From contig JBCCJI010000010.1 in NCBI GenBank assembly GCA_039027855.1, forward strand, positions 82,730 through 146,729: a stretch of DNA of 64,000 nt. The letters are read 5' to 3'. The notes under the pieces were generated by a model. The model searched no databases. It was given only the letters and a program-made list of their open reading frames with translations, and was not told the DNA's origin. The stretch's first letter is position 1, and every line of letters begins with the position of its first letter. The translations under genes were made by a program, and so were the position numbers. Positions 27,219-35,361 of the stretch are shown in pieces. This stretch comes from Thermohalobaculum sp039027855 (GTDB taxonomy: Bacteria > Pseudomonadota > Alphaproteobacteria > Rhodobacterales > Rhodobacteraceae).

Positions 27219-27250
27219 CCACGCGATACCGTCCGGCGGGCATCGCGTGG
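27219..27250. terminator. Bidirectional hairpin between convergent genes
   Basis: CCACGCGAT (27219-27227) pairs perfectly with ATCGCGTGG (27242-27250) across a 14-nt loop. It lies just after the lysR stop and before the end of the convergent membrane-protein gene. There is no U-run on either strand. Confidence 0.55.
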
Positions 27251-27270
27251 CGATCCGACCGGCGGGTTGG

Positions 27271-27792
27271 TCAGGCGCTCTGCGCGTCGCCCGCCGCCCG
27301 ACTGTCACCCTCGTCGCTGCGATCGGCGATATCCTTGGTCGCACGGCCGACCCGCAGCACCATCACGATGTAATAGGCCGCCACCAGGCTCAGCATCGCT
27401 TCCAGCGAAAAGATAAAGCCGACGATGCCGCTGTAGCCCTTGGCTTCGATGAAGGTGATGACGGCGATGATCATGTAGAGACCCGCGCCGAAGATCGGGT
27501 CACGCGCCCGCACCCGCACCAGAGCCAGCCGCGTCAGCGCCGCCTGCACCACCAGGAAGGGCGCCACCAGAGGCTCCATCCCAAACCCGCCAAAGGGGGC
27601 GATGACAGCGAGGAAAATCAGAAAGCCGATCTGGATCTTCAGCGCACGCTCGACGATCCGCTCGGCAAAGGTCTTGCCGACGATGGTGCAGGACCACCGC
27701 AGCCACGCCTCGATCCGCGCCCAGACCTTACCGCCGTAACGATTGGCGAGGGCCAGGGCCCGGTCGGCGCCGTCTTTCAGAACTTTCTGCAT
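27271..27792 (-). CDS. Uncharacterised multi-helix membrane protein under a predicted ECF promoter
   Basis: 173 residues with an amphipathic N-terminus (about 1-45) and four likely membrane helices: ALKIQIGFLIFLAVIAPFGGF, PLVAPFLVVQAALTRL, IFGAGLYMIIAVITFIEA and a last one near GFIFSLEAMLSLVAAYYIVMVL. It ends in an acidic, charged tail. No family is recognised. GGGAA lies 4 nt before the ATG. A GGGATGA-N15-CGTCT site about 85 nt upstream is shared with the ECF sigma gene, sbtA and the DUF2333 operon, so it is probably co-regulated with bicarbonate and sodium transport. Confidence 0.75.
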   Translation of the reverse strand: MQKVLKDGADRALALANRYGGKVWARIEAWLRWSCTIVGKTFAERIVERALKIQIGFLIFLAVIAPFGGFGMEPLVAPFLVVQAALTRLALVRVRARDPIFGAGLYMIIAVITFIEAKGYSGIVGFIFSLEAMLSLVAAYYIVMVLRVGRATKDIADRSDEGDSRAAGDAQSA

Positions 27793-27875
27793 CGGTTTCC
27801 CTTCCCGTCATTCTACCCGTGTTCCCGGGTCGAGGCGGGGCGGACGCTGCCGCCACCGCTGCCATGTGCATCATC

Positions 27876-27902
27876 AGACGCGTGAAGAGCGGGGTTCATC
27901 CC
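27876..27902 (-). promoter_or_regulatory. Predicted ECF-sigma promoter for the 173-aa membrane protein gene
   Basis: Minus strand: GGGATGA (27902-27896), 15 nt, CGTCT (27880-27876), followed by GATGA. The box sequences and spacer are identical to three other sites in this window. It is divergent from the sbtA promoter about 70 bp away. Confidence 0.8.
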
Positions 27903-27974
27903 GACAAATCTCCTCCCACAGGCCGGAAATTGCCGGCTCAGACCGGAAGGCTTACCGAAAAATGACGGCCCATC

Positions 27975-28001
27975 GGGATGAAAGCCGATGAGCAGGCGTC
28001 T
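27975..28001 (+). promoter_or_regulatory. Predicted ECF-sigma promoter for sbtA-mrp
   Basis: GGGATGA (27975-27981), 15 nt, CGTCT (27997-28001), followed by GA. About 86 nt upstream of the sbtA GTG start. Because sbtA and mrpA are only 11 nt apart, this promoter could drive the eight-gene sbtA-mrpABCDEFG unit. Confidence 0.82.
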
Positions 28002-28087
28002 GACCCCCATCGCTAAGACCCGAAGGCGCAGCGGCTGCCGGTCGAGAAAGACCGCAGGCGCGCCGAGGCCCGCACAAGGAGAACCCC

Positions 28088-29140
28088 GTGGAAAGCGCCC
28101 TGTCCCTCGTGCTGCTGACGCTGAATTCTCCGGTTCTGGTGTTCTTTGCGCTCGGTGCGGGTCTGGCGGCGCTGTCGCGCTCGGTGCAGATGCCGCCGAT
28201 CTTCTCGCGAATGCTGGGCGTTCTTCTGATCTTCGCCATCGGCGTGAAGGGCGGCGCCAGCCTTGGCACCGACGGGATCGACGGGCGAGTGCTGGAGGCG
28301 CTTCTTGCGGGCCTCGCGCTGTCGCTCGGGATCACGCTGCTGGCTTTCTCGGCACTCAGCCGCTCGGGCGTGGTGGAGCGCGGCGACGCGGCCGGGATTG
28401 CCGCGCATTACGGCTCGATCTCCATCGTGACCTTCGCGACGATGAGCATGCTGCTGAAGGGCAACGGGATCGCCTATGACGGCTGGATGGTGGCCGTGGC
28501 GGTGACCATGGAAGTGCCGGCGATCGCCACCGCGCTGATCCTCGCGCGCTTTGCCGCTGCGCCCGACAGCGTGGCAGTGGCGGGCGGCGGCAGCATGACC
28601 ATGGGCCGGATCACAACAGGCCGGATCACAACGGGCATGGGCGGCCCCGGTTTCGGCGACATGCTCCGGGCGCTCGGCGACAACAAGGGCATCGCGCTGC
28701 TGCTCGCTGCCTTCGCGATCGGCATCCTAGCCGGCCAGTTCGACGCGAGCTGGGACGAAAAGATCTCGCTCGAGCTGTTCCCGGCCGTCCTCATCCTGTT
28801 CCTGCTGGACCAGGGGATGACCGTCGGGCGCCGTCTCGCGTCGCTGAAGCGCCGTTTCAACGCGCAGCTCGCGGCCTTCGCCATCGCGATGCCACTCCTC
28901 GGTGCGCAGCTTGGCCTGCTCCTCGGTCTCGCCGCGGAACTGGGGGCCGGCAACACGGCGCTTTTGATGGCGCTCGGCGCCTCGGCGAGCTACATCGCGG
29001 CACCCGCAGCGACCCGCATCGCCCTGCCCGGCGCGCGGCCCGAGCTGTACCTGACCCTGTCGCTCTGCGTGACGCTGCCCTTCAACCTGCTGATTGGGCT
29101 GCCCCTCTACCTGACGCTCGCGGACTGGTTGGCGGGCTGA
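28088..29140 (+). CDS. sbtA: SbtA-family sodium-dependent bicarbonate symporter
   Basis: 350 residues, about ten membrane helices in the inverted-repeat layout of the SbtA (DUF897) family. Landmarks include SPVLVFFALGAG, the GVKGGASLG motif, AHYGSISIVTF and the C-terminal GASASYIAAPAA, all sodium/bicarbonate site regions in SbtA. The GTG start has AAGGAG 6 nt upstream. The predicted cytoplasmic loop (about residues 172-184) holds a duplicated GRITT. A cyanobacterial-type SbtB regulator gene is not adjacent. Its neighbours, DabAB and an Mrp sodium antiporter, support inorganic-carbon uptake driven by a sodium gradient. Confidence 0.9.
   Translation: MESALSLVLLTLNSPVLVFFALGAGLAALSRSVQMPPIFSRMLGVLLIFAIGVKGGASLGTDGIDGRVLEALLAGLALSLGITLLAFSALSRSGVVERGDAAGIAAHYGSISIVTFATMSMLLKGNGIAYDGWMVAVAVTMEVPAIATALILARFAAAPDSVAVAGGGSMTMGRITTGRITTGMGGPGFGDMLRALGDNKGIALLLAAFAIGILAGQFDASWDEKISLELFPAVLILFLLDQGMTVGRRLASLKRRFNAQLAAFAIAMPLLGAQLGLLLGLAAELGAGNTALLMALGASASYIAAPAATRIALPGARPELYLTLSLCVTLPFNLLIGLPLYLTLADWLAG
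28604..28633 (+). repeat. Tandem 15-bp duplication inside sbtA
   Basis: Two adjacent copies of GGCCGGATCACAAC(A/G) encode GRITT-GRITT in the loop between the two SbtA halves. The frame is kept. It looks like a recent in-frame duplication. Confidence 0.85.
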
Positions 29141-29151
29141 GGAAGACCTAG

Positions 29152-31521
29152 ATGCCTTTCGACCGCTATCGTGGTCAGTCCGCAGACTGGGCCGGAAGCC
29201 AGACAGGGAACAGCACCGTGAGAAACGCCCTCGCCGAAGAGAGCGTGCCGGTTACCACACCACCCTCGGCGCCGCCTTCACCGCCAAAACCCCTCTCGCG
29301 CCCCTGCCCGGCCGGCCGCGGCATGGGTCTTGGCCTCGCCATCGCAGCGATCCTGGCTTTTGCGGCGATCATTCGCTTTCTGCCGGACGTGACGGCCGGT
29401 GGCTCGGTGGGTTTCTCCGTGCCCTGGGTCGAGCCGCTCGGCATCGCCTTCGCGCTCCGCCTCGATGGGCTGTCGATGGTCTTCGCGCTCCTGATCACCG
29501 GATTTGCCGCCGCCATCGCCGTCTACTCGCGGAGCTACCTCAATGGGCATGAGCATCTGGGGCGGTTTTTCCTTTACCTGGGGCTCTTCACCACCGCGAT
29601 GCTGGGCTTGGTGCTGGCCGACGACATTATTCTGATGTTCGTTTTCTGGGAGATGACGACACTGTCGTCGTTCCTGCTGGTCGGATTTTCGCACACCACG
29701 GAGAAGGCGCGGCGCAATGCATGGCAGGGGCTGCTGATCACGGGCGCGGGCGGCCTGGCGCTGCTGGCGGGATTGGCGCTGCTTGCCAGCGCCGCGGGCA
29801 CGACAAGCCTTTCGGCCATCGTGGTCACCGAAGGGTTAACCGAGCACGCGCTCTACGAAGGCATCCTGTTCCTGCTGCTGCTCGGCGCCTTCACCAAATC
29901 GGCGCAGATCCCGTTCCATATCTGGCTGCCAGGGGCCATGGCCGCGCCGACGCCGGTCTCGGCCTTCCTGCACTCCGCCACCATGGTAAAGGCCGGGGTC
30001 TACCTCGTCGCCCGCATGCACCCGGCCCTGTCGGGGCCCGAGGTCTGGACCTGGTCGCTCTCGATCTTCGGCGCCATCACCATGCTGATGGCGGGGATCC
30101 TGTCGCTCCGCCAAAGCGACCTCAAGATGGCGCTGGCCTACACCTCGATCATGGCGCTCGGCGCGCTGATGATGTTCCTCGGCGCCGAGGCGAGCGTGGC
30201 GATTGCGGCCGCCATGACCTTCCTGCTGGTGCATGCGCTCTACAAATGCTCGCTGTTCCTGATGATCGGCTGCATCGATAAGGGCACCGGCACGCGCGAG
30301 ATCGGCCAGCTCGGCGGGCTCTGGCGGACGATGCCCTTCACCTCGGCGACAGCACTGCTCGCCGCAGGCTCGATGGCGGGCTTTCCGCCCTTCCTCGGCT
30401 TCATCGGCAAGGAGTTGAAATACGAGGGCGCGCTCGCCATCGCGGAGGAACCCTGGCCCCTGGCCGGCGCTGCTGTCTTTGCCAATGCCTGCATGGTGGC
30501 GCTGACGCTGGTCATCATCCTGCGCGTCGTCTTCGGCCGCGCGGGGGCCACCCCGAAACCCCCGCGCGAGGTGCCCGTTGCCATGTGGCTGCCGCCGCTG
30601 GCACTGGCGAGCCTCGGGCTGGTCTTCGGCATCGCTCCCGATCTGGTCGGCGAGACGCTGGTTCAGCCGGCGGTCATCGCCATCCTCGGCCGGCCGGAGA
30701 ACGTGGCGCTCAAACTTTGGCATGGTGTGAACGTCCCCCTGCTGATGAGCGTCGCGACTGTCGCCCTCGGCCTCATCCTGTTCGTGCTGCACCGGGCGCT
30801 GATGGGCGCGATGGCGCGGGTCCCGCTGATCGCCGATCTCGCCTGGGACGCGCTGATGGCGGGCATCGCCAGCAGCTTCAAGGCGATGACCCTCATCATG
30901 CAGCCGGGCTCGCTCCGCTTCTACCTCGCGGCGACTTACGCCACGCTCGGCGTGATCCCGCTCGGCTACTTTGCCTTCTCCGGCCACCCGATCCCCGCCG
31001 ATCCGGCGGTCACGATCGAATGGACGGCGCTGACGGTGATCGTGCTGACTGCGGTCGGCGCGATCATGGCGGCGGCGGCCTCGCGGCGCATGGTGGCGCT
31101 TGGCGGTCTCGGGGCGGTCGGCACCGGGCTTTCGATGCTGTTCGCGATCTATGGCGCGCCCGATGTCGCGATGACGCAGCTTCTGGCGGATATCCTGCTG
31201 GTGGTGCTGATCGCCGCCGTCATGGCGCGCCTGCCCGACCTGAGCGGGCGCGCATCGGGCCAGATCCGCGATCTCGCGATCTCCGCCCTGGTCGGCATCT
31301 CGGTCACGCTCTTGGTCCTGGCCATGACCACAACCGGCTATGACACCAGCCTGCCCGACCAGATGGCCACGCTCAGCGTGCCCGAAGCCTTCGGGCGCAA
31401 CATCGTCAATGTGATCCTGGTGGATTTCCGCGCGCTCGACACCTTCGGCGAGATCGTCGTGGTGGCCATCGCCGCCGTCGCCTCGATCGCGCTTCTCCAG
31501 AAGCGGAGGCGCCCGTCATGA
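29152..31521 (+). CDS. mrpA: Mrp sodium/proton antiporter subunit A
   Basis: 789-residue large subunit of the multi-subunit Na+/H+ antiporter. The NuoL-like part includes ADDIILMFVFWEMTTLSSFLLVGF, KSAQIPFHIWLPGAMAAPTPVSAFLHSATMVKAGVYL and the helix with Lys in ALYKCSLFLMIG. The C-terminal region (about 620-789) carries the MrpA-specific DUF4040/MbhE-like extension (YGAPDVAMTQLLADILLVVLI). A hydrophilic extension of about 57 residues precedes TM1, longer than usual. GAGGAAG spans the sbtA stop and sits 6 nt before the ATG, so translation is probably coupled to sbtA. Confidence 0.95.
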   Translation: MPFDRYRGQSADWAGSQTGNSTVRNALAEESVPVTTPPSAPPSPPKPLSRPCPAGRGMGLGLAIAAILAFAAIIRFLPDVTAGGSVGFSVPWVEPLGIAFALRLDGLSMVFALLITGFAAAIAVYSRSYLNGHEHLGRFFLYLGLFTTAMLGLVLADDIILMFVFWEMTTLSSFLLVGFSHTTEKARRNAWQGLLITGAGGLALLAGLALLASAAGTTSLSAIVVTEGLTEHALYEGILFLLLLGAFTKSAQIPFHIWLPGAMAAPTPVSAFLHSATMVKAGVYLVARMHPALSGPEVWTWSLSIFGAITMLMAGILSLRQSDLKMALAYTSIMALGALMMFLGAEASVAIAAAMTFLLVHALYKCSLFLMIGCIDKGTGTREIGQLGGLWRTMPFTSATALLAAGSMAGFPPFLGFIGKELKYEGALAIAEEPWPLAGAAVFANACMVALTLVIILRVVFGRAGATPKPPREVPVAMWLPPLALASLGLVFGIAPDLVGETLVQPAVIAILGRPENVALKLWHGVNVPLLMSVATVALGLILFVLHRALMGAMARVPLIADLAWDALMAGIASSFKAMTLIMQPGSLRFYLAATYATLGVIPLGYFAFSGHPIPADPAVTIEWTALTVIVLTAVGAIMAAAASRRMVALGGLGAVGTGLSMLFAIYGAPDVAMTQLLADILLVVLIAAVMARLPDLSGRASGQIRDLAISALVGISVTLLVLAMTTTGYDTSLPDQMATLSVPEAFGRNIVNVILVDFRALDTFGEIVVVAIAAVASIALLQKRRRPS

Positions 31522-31967
31522 GCTCGCCGATCCTCAAGGCGGCGGCGCGCATCCTCGTGGCGCTGATGCTGGTCGTCTCGCTGTTCCTGCTCGTGCGTGG
31601 CCATAACGAGCCCGGCGGCGGCTTCATCGGCGGGCTGATCGCCGCCTCGGCCTTCGCCGTGCTGACGCTGAGCCACGGCGCCGAGACCACGCGCCGGGCG
31701 ATGCGGCTGGAGCCGGTCGAGATCCTGGCACTCGGCCTCGCCGCAGCGCTTGGCGCGGGCTTCATGGCGGGCCTCACGGCGCAGGAGCCGTTTACCGGGC
31801 TCTGGCTGCTGCTCGGCGCCGATGGCGGCGGCAAAGGCCTGCCGATCTCCACCGTGCTGCTGTTCGACATCGGCGTCTGGCTGACGGTGATCGGCTCGGT
31901 CATGGCGCTGGTGCTGGCGCTGGAGGACACGGGCGAAGAAGACACGGGCGAGGAGGACAAGGGCTGA
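31518..31967 (+). CDS. mrpB: Mrp antiporter subunit B
   Basis: 149 residues, four helices; LVRGHNEPGGGFIGGLIAASAFAV is the hallmark of MrpB/MnhB. The start overlaps mrpA by 4 nt (ATGA). The tail is a short acidic repeat (DTGEEDTGEEDKG). Confidence 0.95.
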   Translation: MSSPILKAAARILVALMLVVSLFLLVRGHNEPGGGFIGGLIAASAFAVLTLSHGAETTRRAMRLEPVEILALGLAAALGAGFMAGLTAQEPFTGLWLLLGADGGGKGLPISTVLLFDIGVWLTVIGSVMALVLALEDTGEEDTGEEDKG

Positions 31968-32332
31968 TGGAACCGCTGCTCGCCCCCCTCGCGGGCCTTT
32001 TGGCCGCAACCGGCGTCTATCTCATGCTGTCGGGCCATCTGCTCCGCATCGTGTTCGGCATCGTGCTGCTCGGTTCGGCGGCCAACCTGACCGTCTTTGT
32101 CGGCGGGCGCCTGACCGAGGGTGCGGCGCCGCTCATCCCCGAGGGCACTGCGATCCCCAACGCCATCACCGCGAACCCGCTGCCCCAGGCGCTGGTGCTG
32201 ACGGCGATCGTCATCGGTTTCGGCCTCGCGGCCTTTGCGCTTTCGCTGACGCTGGCGGCCCACCGCCGTCTCGACACCGTCGATCCCGAGGAAATGCGCA
32301 TCGCCGAGCCGCGCGAGGGAGCCGCCAAATGA
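31967..32332 (+). CDS. mrpC: Mrp antiporter subunit C (NuoK-like)
   Basis: 121 residues with three helices like NuoK: GVYLMLSGHLLRIVFGIVLLGSAANL, then ALVLTAIVIGFGLAAFALSLTLAAHR with the conserved LTAIVI element. The start overlaps the mrpB stop by one base (TGATG). Confidence 0.95.
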   Translation: MEPLLAPLAGLLAATGVYLMLSGHLLRIVFGIVLLGSAANLTVFVGGRLTEGAAPLIPEGTAIPNAITANPLPQALVLTAIVIGFGLAAFALSLTLAAHRRLDTVDPEEMRIAEPREGAAK

Positions 32333-33900
32333 GCTGGACCACGAGCTGGACGCTCGCCTTCCCGCTGCTGATCCCGTTCATCGGGGCCGTGGTCTCGCTG
32401 CTGGCGCCGCGCCTCGGCGTCCGCCCGGCGGCGGTGGGCATCGCCACGGCGGGAGTGCACCTGATGGCCTCGGTCCACCTCGCCTTCGCGGTCATGGAGG
32501 GCGGCGTTCTGGCCGCCGGCATGGGCGGATGGGATGCCCCCGTCGGCATCGTGCTGGTCGCCGATGCGCTGTCGGCGATCATGGTCGTCTCCACCGCGTT
32601 GATGGGCCTGGTGATCGCCGTCTACGCCGCAGCCGACATCAACCCACAGCGCAGCCGCGTGGGCTGGCATGCGCTCTATCTCGTGCTGATCGGCGGCGCG
32701 ACGGGCGTGTTCCTGACCGGCGATCTCTTCAACCTCTATGTCTGGTTCGAGGTGATGCTGATCGCCTCGCTCGGCCTGATCGTGATCGGCGGCACCAAGG
32801 CGCAGCTCGACGCGGGCGTGAAATACACCGCGCTCAGCCTCGTCGTCACGCTGATGTTCCTGGCCGCCGTGGGCCTGATCCACGGCATGACCGGCACGCT
32901 GACCATGGCCGAGCTGCCCGCCCGCCTGGCCGAAACCGACGCGCCGCTCGCCAGCGGGGCGGCCGCGATGCTGATGTTCGTGGCGCTCGCCGCCAAGGCC
33001 GGTCTCTTCCCGCTCTGGTTCTGGCTGCCGGCCGCGCACCACACGCCGCCGTCTGCGGTCAAGGCGATCTTTGCCGCGACGCTCACCAAATCGGGGATGT
33101 ATGCGGTGATGCGCGTCTTCACGCTGATCTTCCCCGACAGCGGGGCCGAGGCGCTGCTCATGCCGGTCGCGATCCTCACCATGGCGCTCGGCGTGATCCT
33201 GGCGGCGGCGCAGACCGAGATCCACCGCGTCCTCTCGGCCCATATCCTCAGCCAGATCGGCTATGTCGCGCTCGGCCTCGCCATCGCCTCACCGCTCGCG
33301 CTGATGGGCGCCATTCTCTACATGCTGCACAATATCGTGGTGAAGGCGAACCTGCTGCTGCTCGCGGGCCTCGGCTACCGGATGACCGGCAGTTATGATC
33401 TCTCGCGCACCGGCGGGCTTTATGCCGTGGCGCCGCTCCTGTCGGTGCTGTTCCTGATCTCGGCCATGGCGATGGCCGGACTGCCGCCTTTCTCGGGCTT
33501 CTGGGGCAAGCTGGCGCTGGTGCAGGCGGGCGCCGAAGCGTCGGACTGGATCGCCGTCGCCGCGATCCTCGTCGTGGGCCTCTTCACGCTCTACTCGATG
33601 ACCAAGATCTGGCTGAACGGCTACCTCAAGCCCCACGCCGCCGGCCGGGCACGGCCGCTCAGCGCGCTGCCCGCCACCGGGCGCGTACTGCTGGTCGCGC
33701 CCACGATGGCGCTGGTGGCCATTTCGCTCGTCATGGGGCTCTACCCCGCGCCCTTCATCATGGCGGCCGAGGCCGGCGCCGCCAGCCTACTCGACCCCGC
33801 GCCCTATATCGCCGCCGTCATGGGCGAGACCCCGGTCGAGACCGCCGCTCACACGCCAGTTCAGACACCAGTGGAGACAGCGATGGGAGACGCGCCGTGA
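32329..33900 (+). CDS. mrpD: Mrp antiporter subunit D
   Basis: 523 residues, about 14 helices of the NuoM/MrpD type. Family landmarks include LFNLYVWFEVMLIASLGLIV, KAGLFPLWFWLPAAHHTPPSAVKAIFAATLTKSGMYA, and AMAGLPPFSGFWGKLALVQAG. It is a proton-translocating subunit with conserved Glu and Lys in membrane helices. ATGA overlap with mrpC. Confidence 0.95.
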   Translation: MSWTTSWTLAFPLLIPFIGAVVSLLAPRLGVRPAAVGIATAGVHLMASVHLAFAVMEGGVLAAGMGGWDAPVGIVLVADALSAIMVVSTALMGLVIAVYAAADINPQRSRVGWHALYLVLIGGATGVFLTGDLFNLYVWFEVMLIASLGLIVIGGTKAQLDAGVKYTALSLVVTLMFLAAVGLIHGMTGTLTMAELPARLAETDAPLASGAAAMLMFVALAAKAGLFPLWFWLPAAHHTPPSAVKAIFAATLTKSGMYAVMRVFTLIFPDSGAEALLMPVAILTMALGVILAAAQTEIHRVLSAHILSQIGYVALGLAIASPLALMGAILYMLHNIVVKANLLLLAGLGYRMTGSYDLSRTGGLYAVAPLLSVLFLISAMAMAGLPPFSGFWGKLALVQAGAEASDWIAVAAILVVGLFTLYSMTKIWLNGYLKPHAAGRARPLSALPATGRVLLVAPTMALVAISLVMGLYPAPFIMAAEAGAASLLDPAPYIAAVMGETPVETAAHTPVQTPVETAMGDAP

Positions 33901-34370
33901 ACATCTTCGCCGTCAATCTGCTGCTCGCCGGCGCATGGGGGGCACTCGCCGCCGACTGGTCGATCACCAGCCTGGTCATCGGCTTCAATCTCGGCTTTGC
34001 CGCCCTCTGGGTGGTGCGCGGCCTGTTCCCCGAAGACGGCTATTTCCTGCGCGTGCCACGGCTGATCCGCATGACGCTGATCTTCCTGCGCGAGCTGGTG
34101 CTCTCATCGATCCGCGTCACCCGCGACGTGCTAGCCATCCGCCCTAGCGCCAGACCAGGGATCATCGCGGTCCCCCTGCGGGCCAAGACCGAGGCCGAGC
34201 TTCTGATGGTCTCGAGCCTGGTCACGCTCACGCCCGGCACGCTCAGCCTCGATCTCTCGGCGGACAACAAGACACTCTACGTCCACGCGATGTTCGTCGA
34301 TGATCTCGAGGAACTGCGCGCCGAGATCCAGGAAACGCTGGAAACCCCGGTGCTGGAGGCGCTGTCATGA
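33897..34370 (+). CDS. mrpE: Mrp antiporter subunit E
   Basis: 157 residues starting at GTG (GTGA overlap with mrpD). Two N-terminal helices (LLLAGAWGALAADWS, LVIGFNLGFAALWVV), then the MrpE soluble part with LVTLTPGTLSLDLSADNKTLYVH. Confidence 0.94.
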   Translation: MNIFAVNLLLAGAWGALAADWSITSLVIGFNLGFAALWVVRGLFPEDGYFLRVPRLIRMTLIFLRELVLSSIRVTRDVLAIRPSARPGIIAVPLRAKTEAELLMVSSLVTLTPGTLSLDLSADNKTLYVHAMFVDDLEELRAEIQETLETPVLEALS

Positions 34371-34723
34371 CCCTGCTCACCCTGTTGGCCGATATCGCGA
34401 GCGGCATCGTGCTCGCCTCGGCCGGGCTGACCGTGCTCCGCCTGATGCTCGGGCCGACCGTCGCCGACCGGGCGGTCGCGATCGACATGCTCTCGGTGCT
34501 GACGGTCGGTTTCGCCGGTCTGCGCGCGCTCTCGGCGGGGGATGTCGCCTATCTCGACATCGCGCTGGTGCTCGCCATCGCCGGCTTTCTCGCGACGCTG
34601 GCCTTCGCGCGCTTCATCATGCGCCGCCACGCCGTCAAAGCATCGCAAACGGCGGCAGACCCAGACACGCCTCAAACAGACACGCCTAAACCCGTCGTGA
34701 CGCTGAACGTGGTAAAGCCATGA
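34367..34723 (+). CDS. mrpF: Mrp antiporter subunit F
   Basis: 118 residues. Three helices with the MrpF motif RLMLGPTVADRAVAIDML and DIALVLAIAGFLATLAFARFI. The hydrophilic C-terminus is longer than usual. ATGA overlap with mrpE. Confidence 0.94.
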   Translation: MTLLTLLADIASGIVLASAGLTVLRLMLGPTVADRAVAIDMLSVLTVGFAGLRALSAGDVAYLDIALVLAIAGFLATLAFARFIMRRHAVKASQTAADPDTPQTDTPKPVVTLNVVKP

Positions 34724-35073
34724 CCGATCTGCTGCTGAGCGCCAGTTTCGGCGAGATCGTCGCCTCGGTCCTGATCGTCGCGGGGGCGCTGTTCGCGCTG
34801 GTCGCAGGGATCGGGCTTGTGCGCATGCAGGATGTGTTCATGCGGATGCATGGCTCGACCAAGGCTGGCACCTTGGGGGTGGGTCTTGTCATGCTGGGCT
34901 GTGCCGTCGGCTTCGACGATGAATGGGCCATCGCCCGCGCGGTGGGTGCCTTCGTGTTCCTGCTGCTCACCGCCCCGGTGGCCGCCCATATGATCGGCCG
35001 CGCCGCCTATCTGGCCCGCACGCCGCTGTCGCCCGCCACCGTGATCGACGAACGGCGCGATCACGAAGGCTAA
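34720..35073 (+). CDS. mrpG: Mrp antiporter subunit G
   Basis: 117 residues, three helices. The MrpG hallmark GLVRMQDVFMRMHGSTKAGTLGV is present, followed by FLLLTAPVAAHMIGRAAY. Last gene of the seven-gene set; ATGA overlap with mrpF. Convergent with the anti-sigma gene. Confidence 0.94.
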   Translation: MTDLLLSASFGEIVASVLIVAGALFALVAGIGLVRMQDVFMRMHGSTKAGTLGVGLVMLGCAVGFDDEWAIARAVGAFVFLLLTAPVAAHMIGRAAYLARTPLSPATVIDERRDHEG

Positions 35074-35240
35074 CCGCGGCCTGCCAGTAGCGGGCCTCCC
35101 GTGACACGGCACCCTCCGCCGCGCCTCGATCTCCGGGGCGCGTGCCGAGCCGCGTGAAGCGCCGCGCCCAGCAATGGGCAACGCCGGTCATCGCATCGAC
35201 TGCGCTCTGAAACGCGATGACCCCCCCTCGGCTTTCTCCC

Positions 35241-35294
35241 TACCCAAAAACGAAAGGCTCCGCGCGACCCGCCCTTGACGGATCGCGCGGAGCC
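35241..35294 (-). terminator. Intrinsic terminator of the ECF sigma/anti-sigma operon
   Basis: Perfect 12-bp inverted repeat GGCTCCGCGCGA (35256-35267) / TCGCGCGGAGCC (35283-35294) with a 15-nt loop. On the minus strand it is followed by TTTCGTTTTT, a good rho-independent terminator about 70 nt past the anti-sigma stop. Confidence 0.75.
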
Positions 35295-35295
35295 A

Positions 35296-35338
35296 GCGGC
35301 TGGCCCCCCCAAGAAAACGCATCGCGGCGGCCAGCCGC
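35296..35338. repeat. Second long-stem inverted repeat in the convergent region
   Basis: GCGGCTGGCC (35296-35305) pairs perfectly with GGCCAGCCGC (35329-35338) across a 23-nt loop, next to the terminator hairpin. Without a U-run its role is unclear; it may help end the plus-strand mrp transcript. Confidence 0.55.
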
Positions 35339-35361
35339 GATACCGTCTGGCTTGCCGGCCC

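Noticed and set aside
28811..28840. Another GGGATGA near an ECF-like box inside sbtA
   Set aside because: After 15 nt it reads TCGCG instead of CGTCT and it lies inside a coding sequence.
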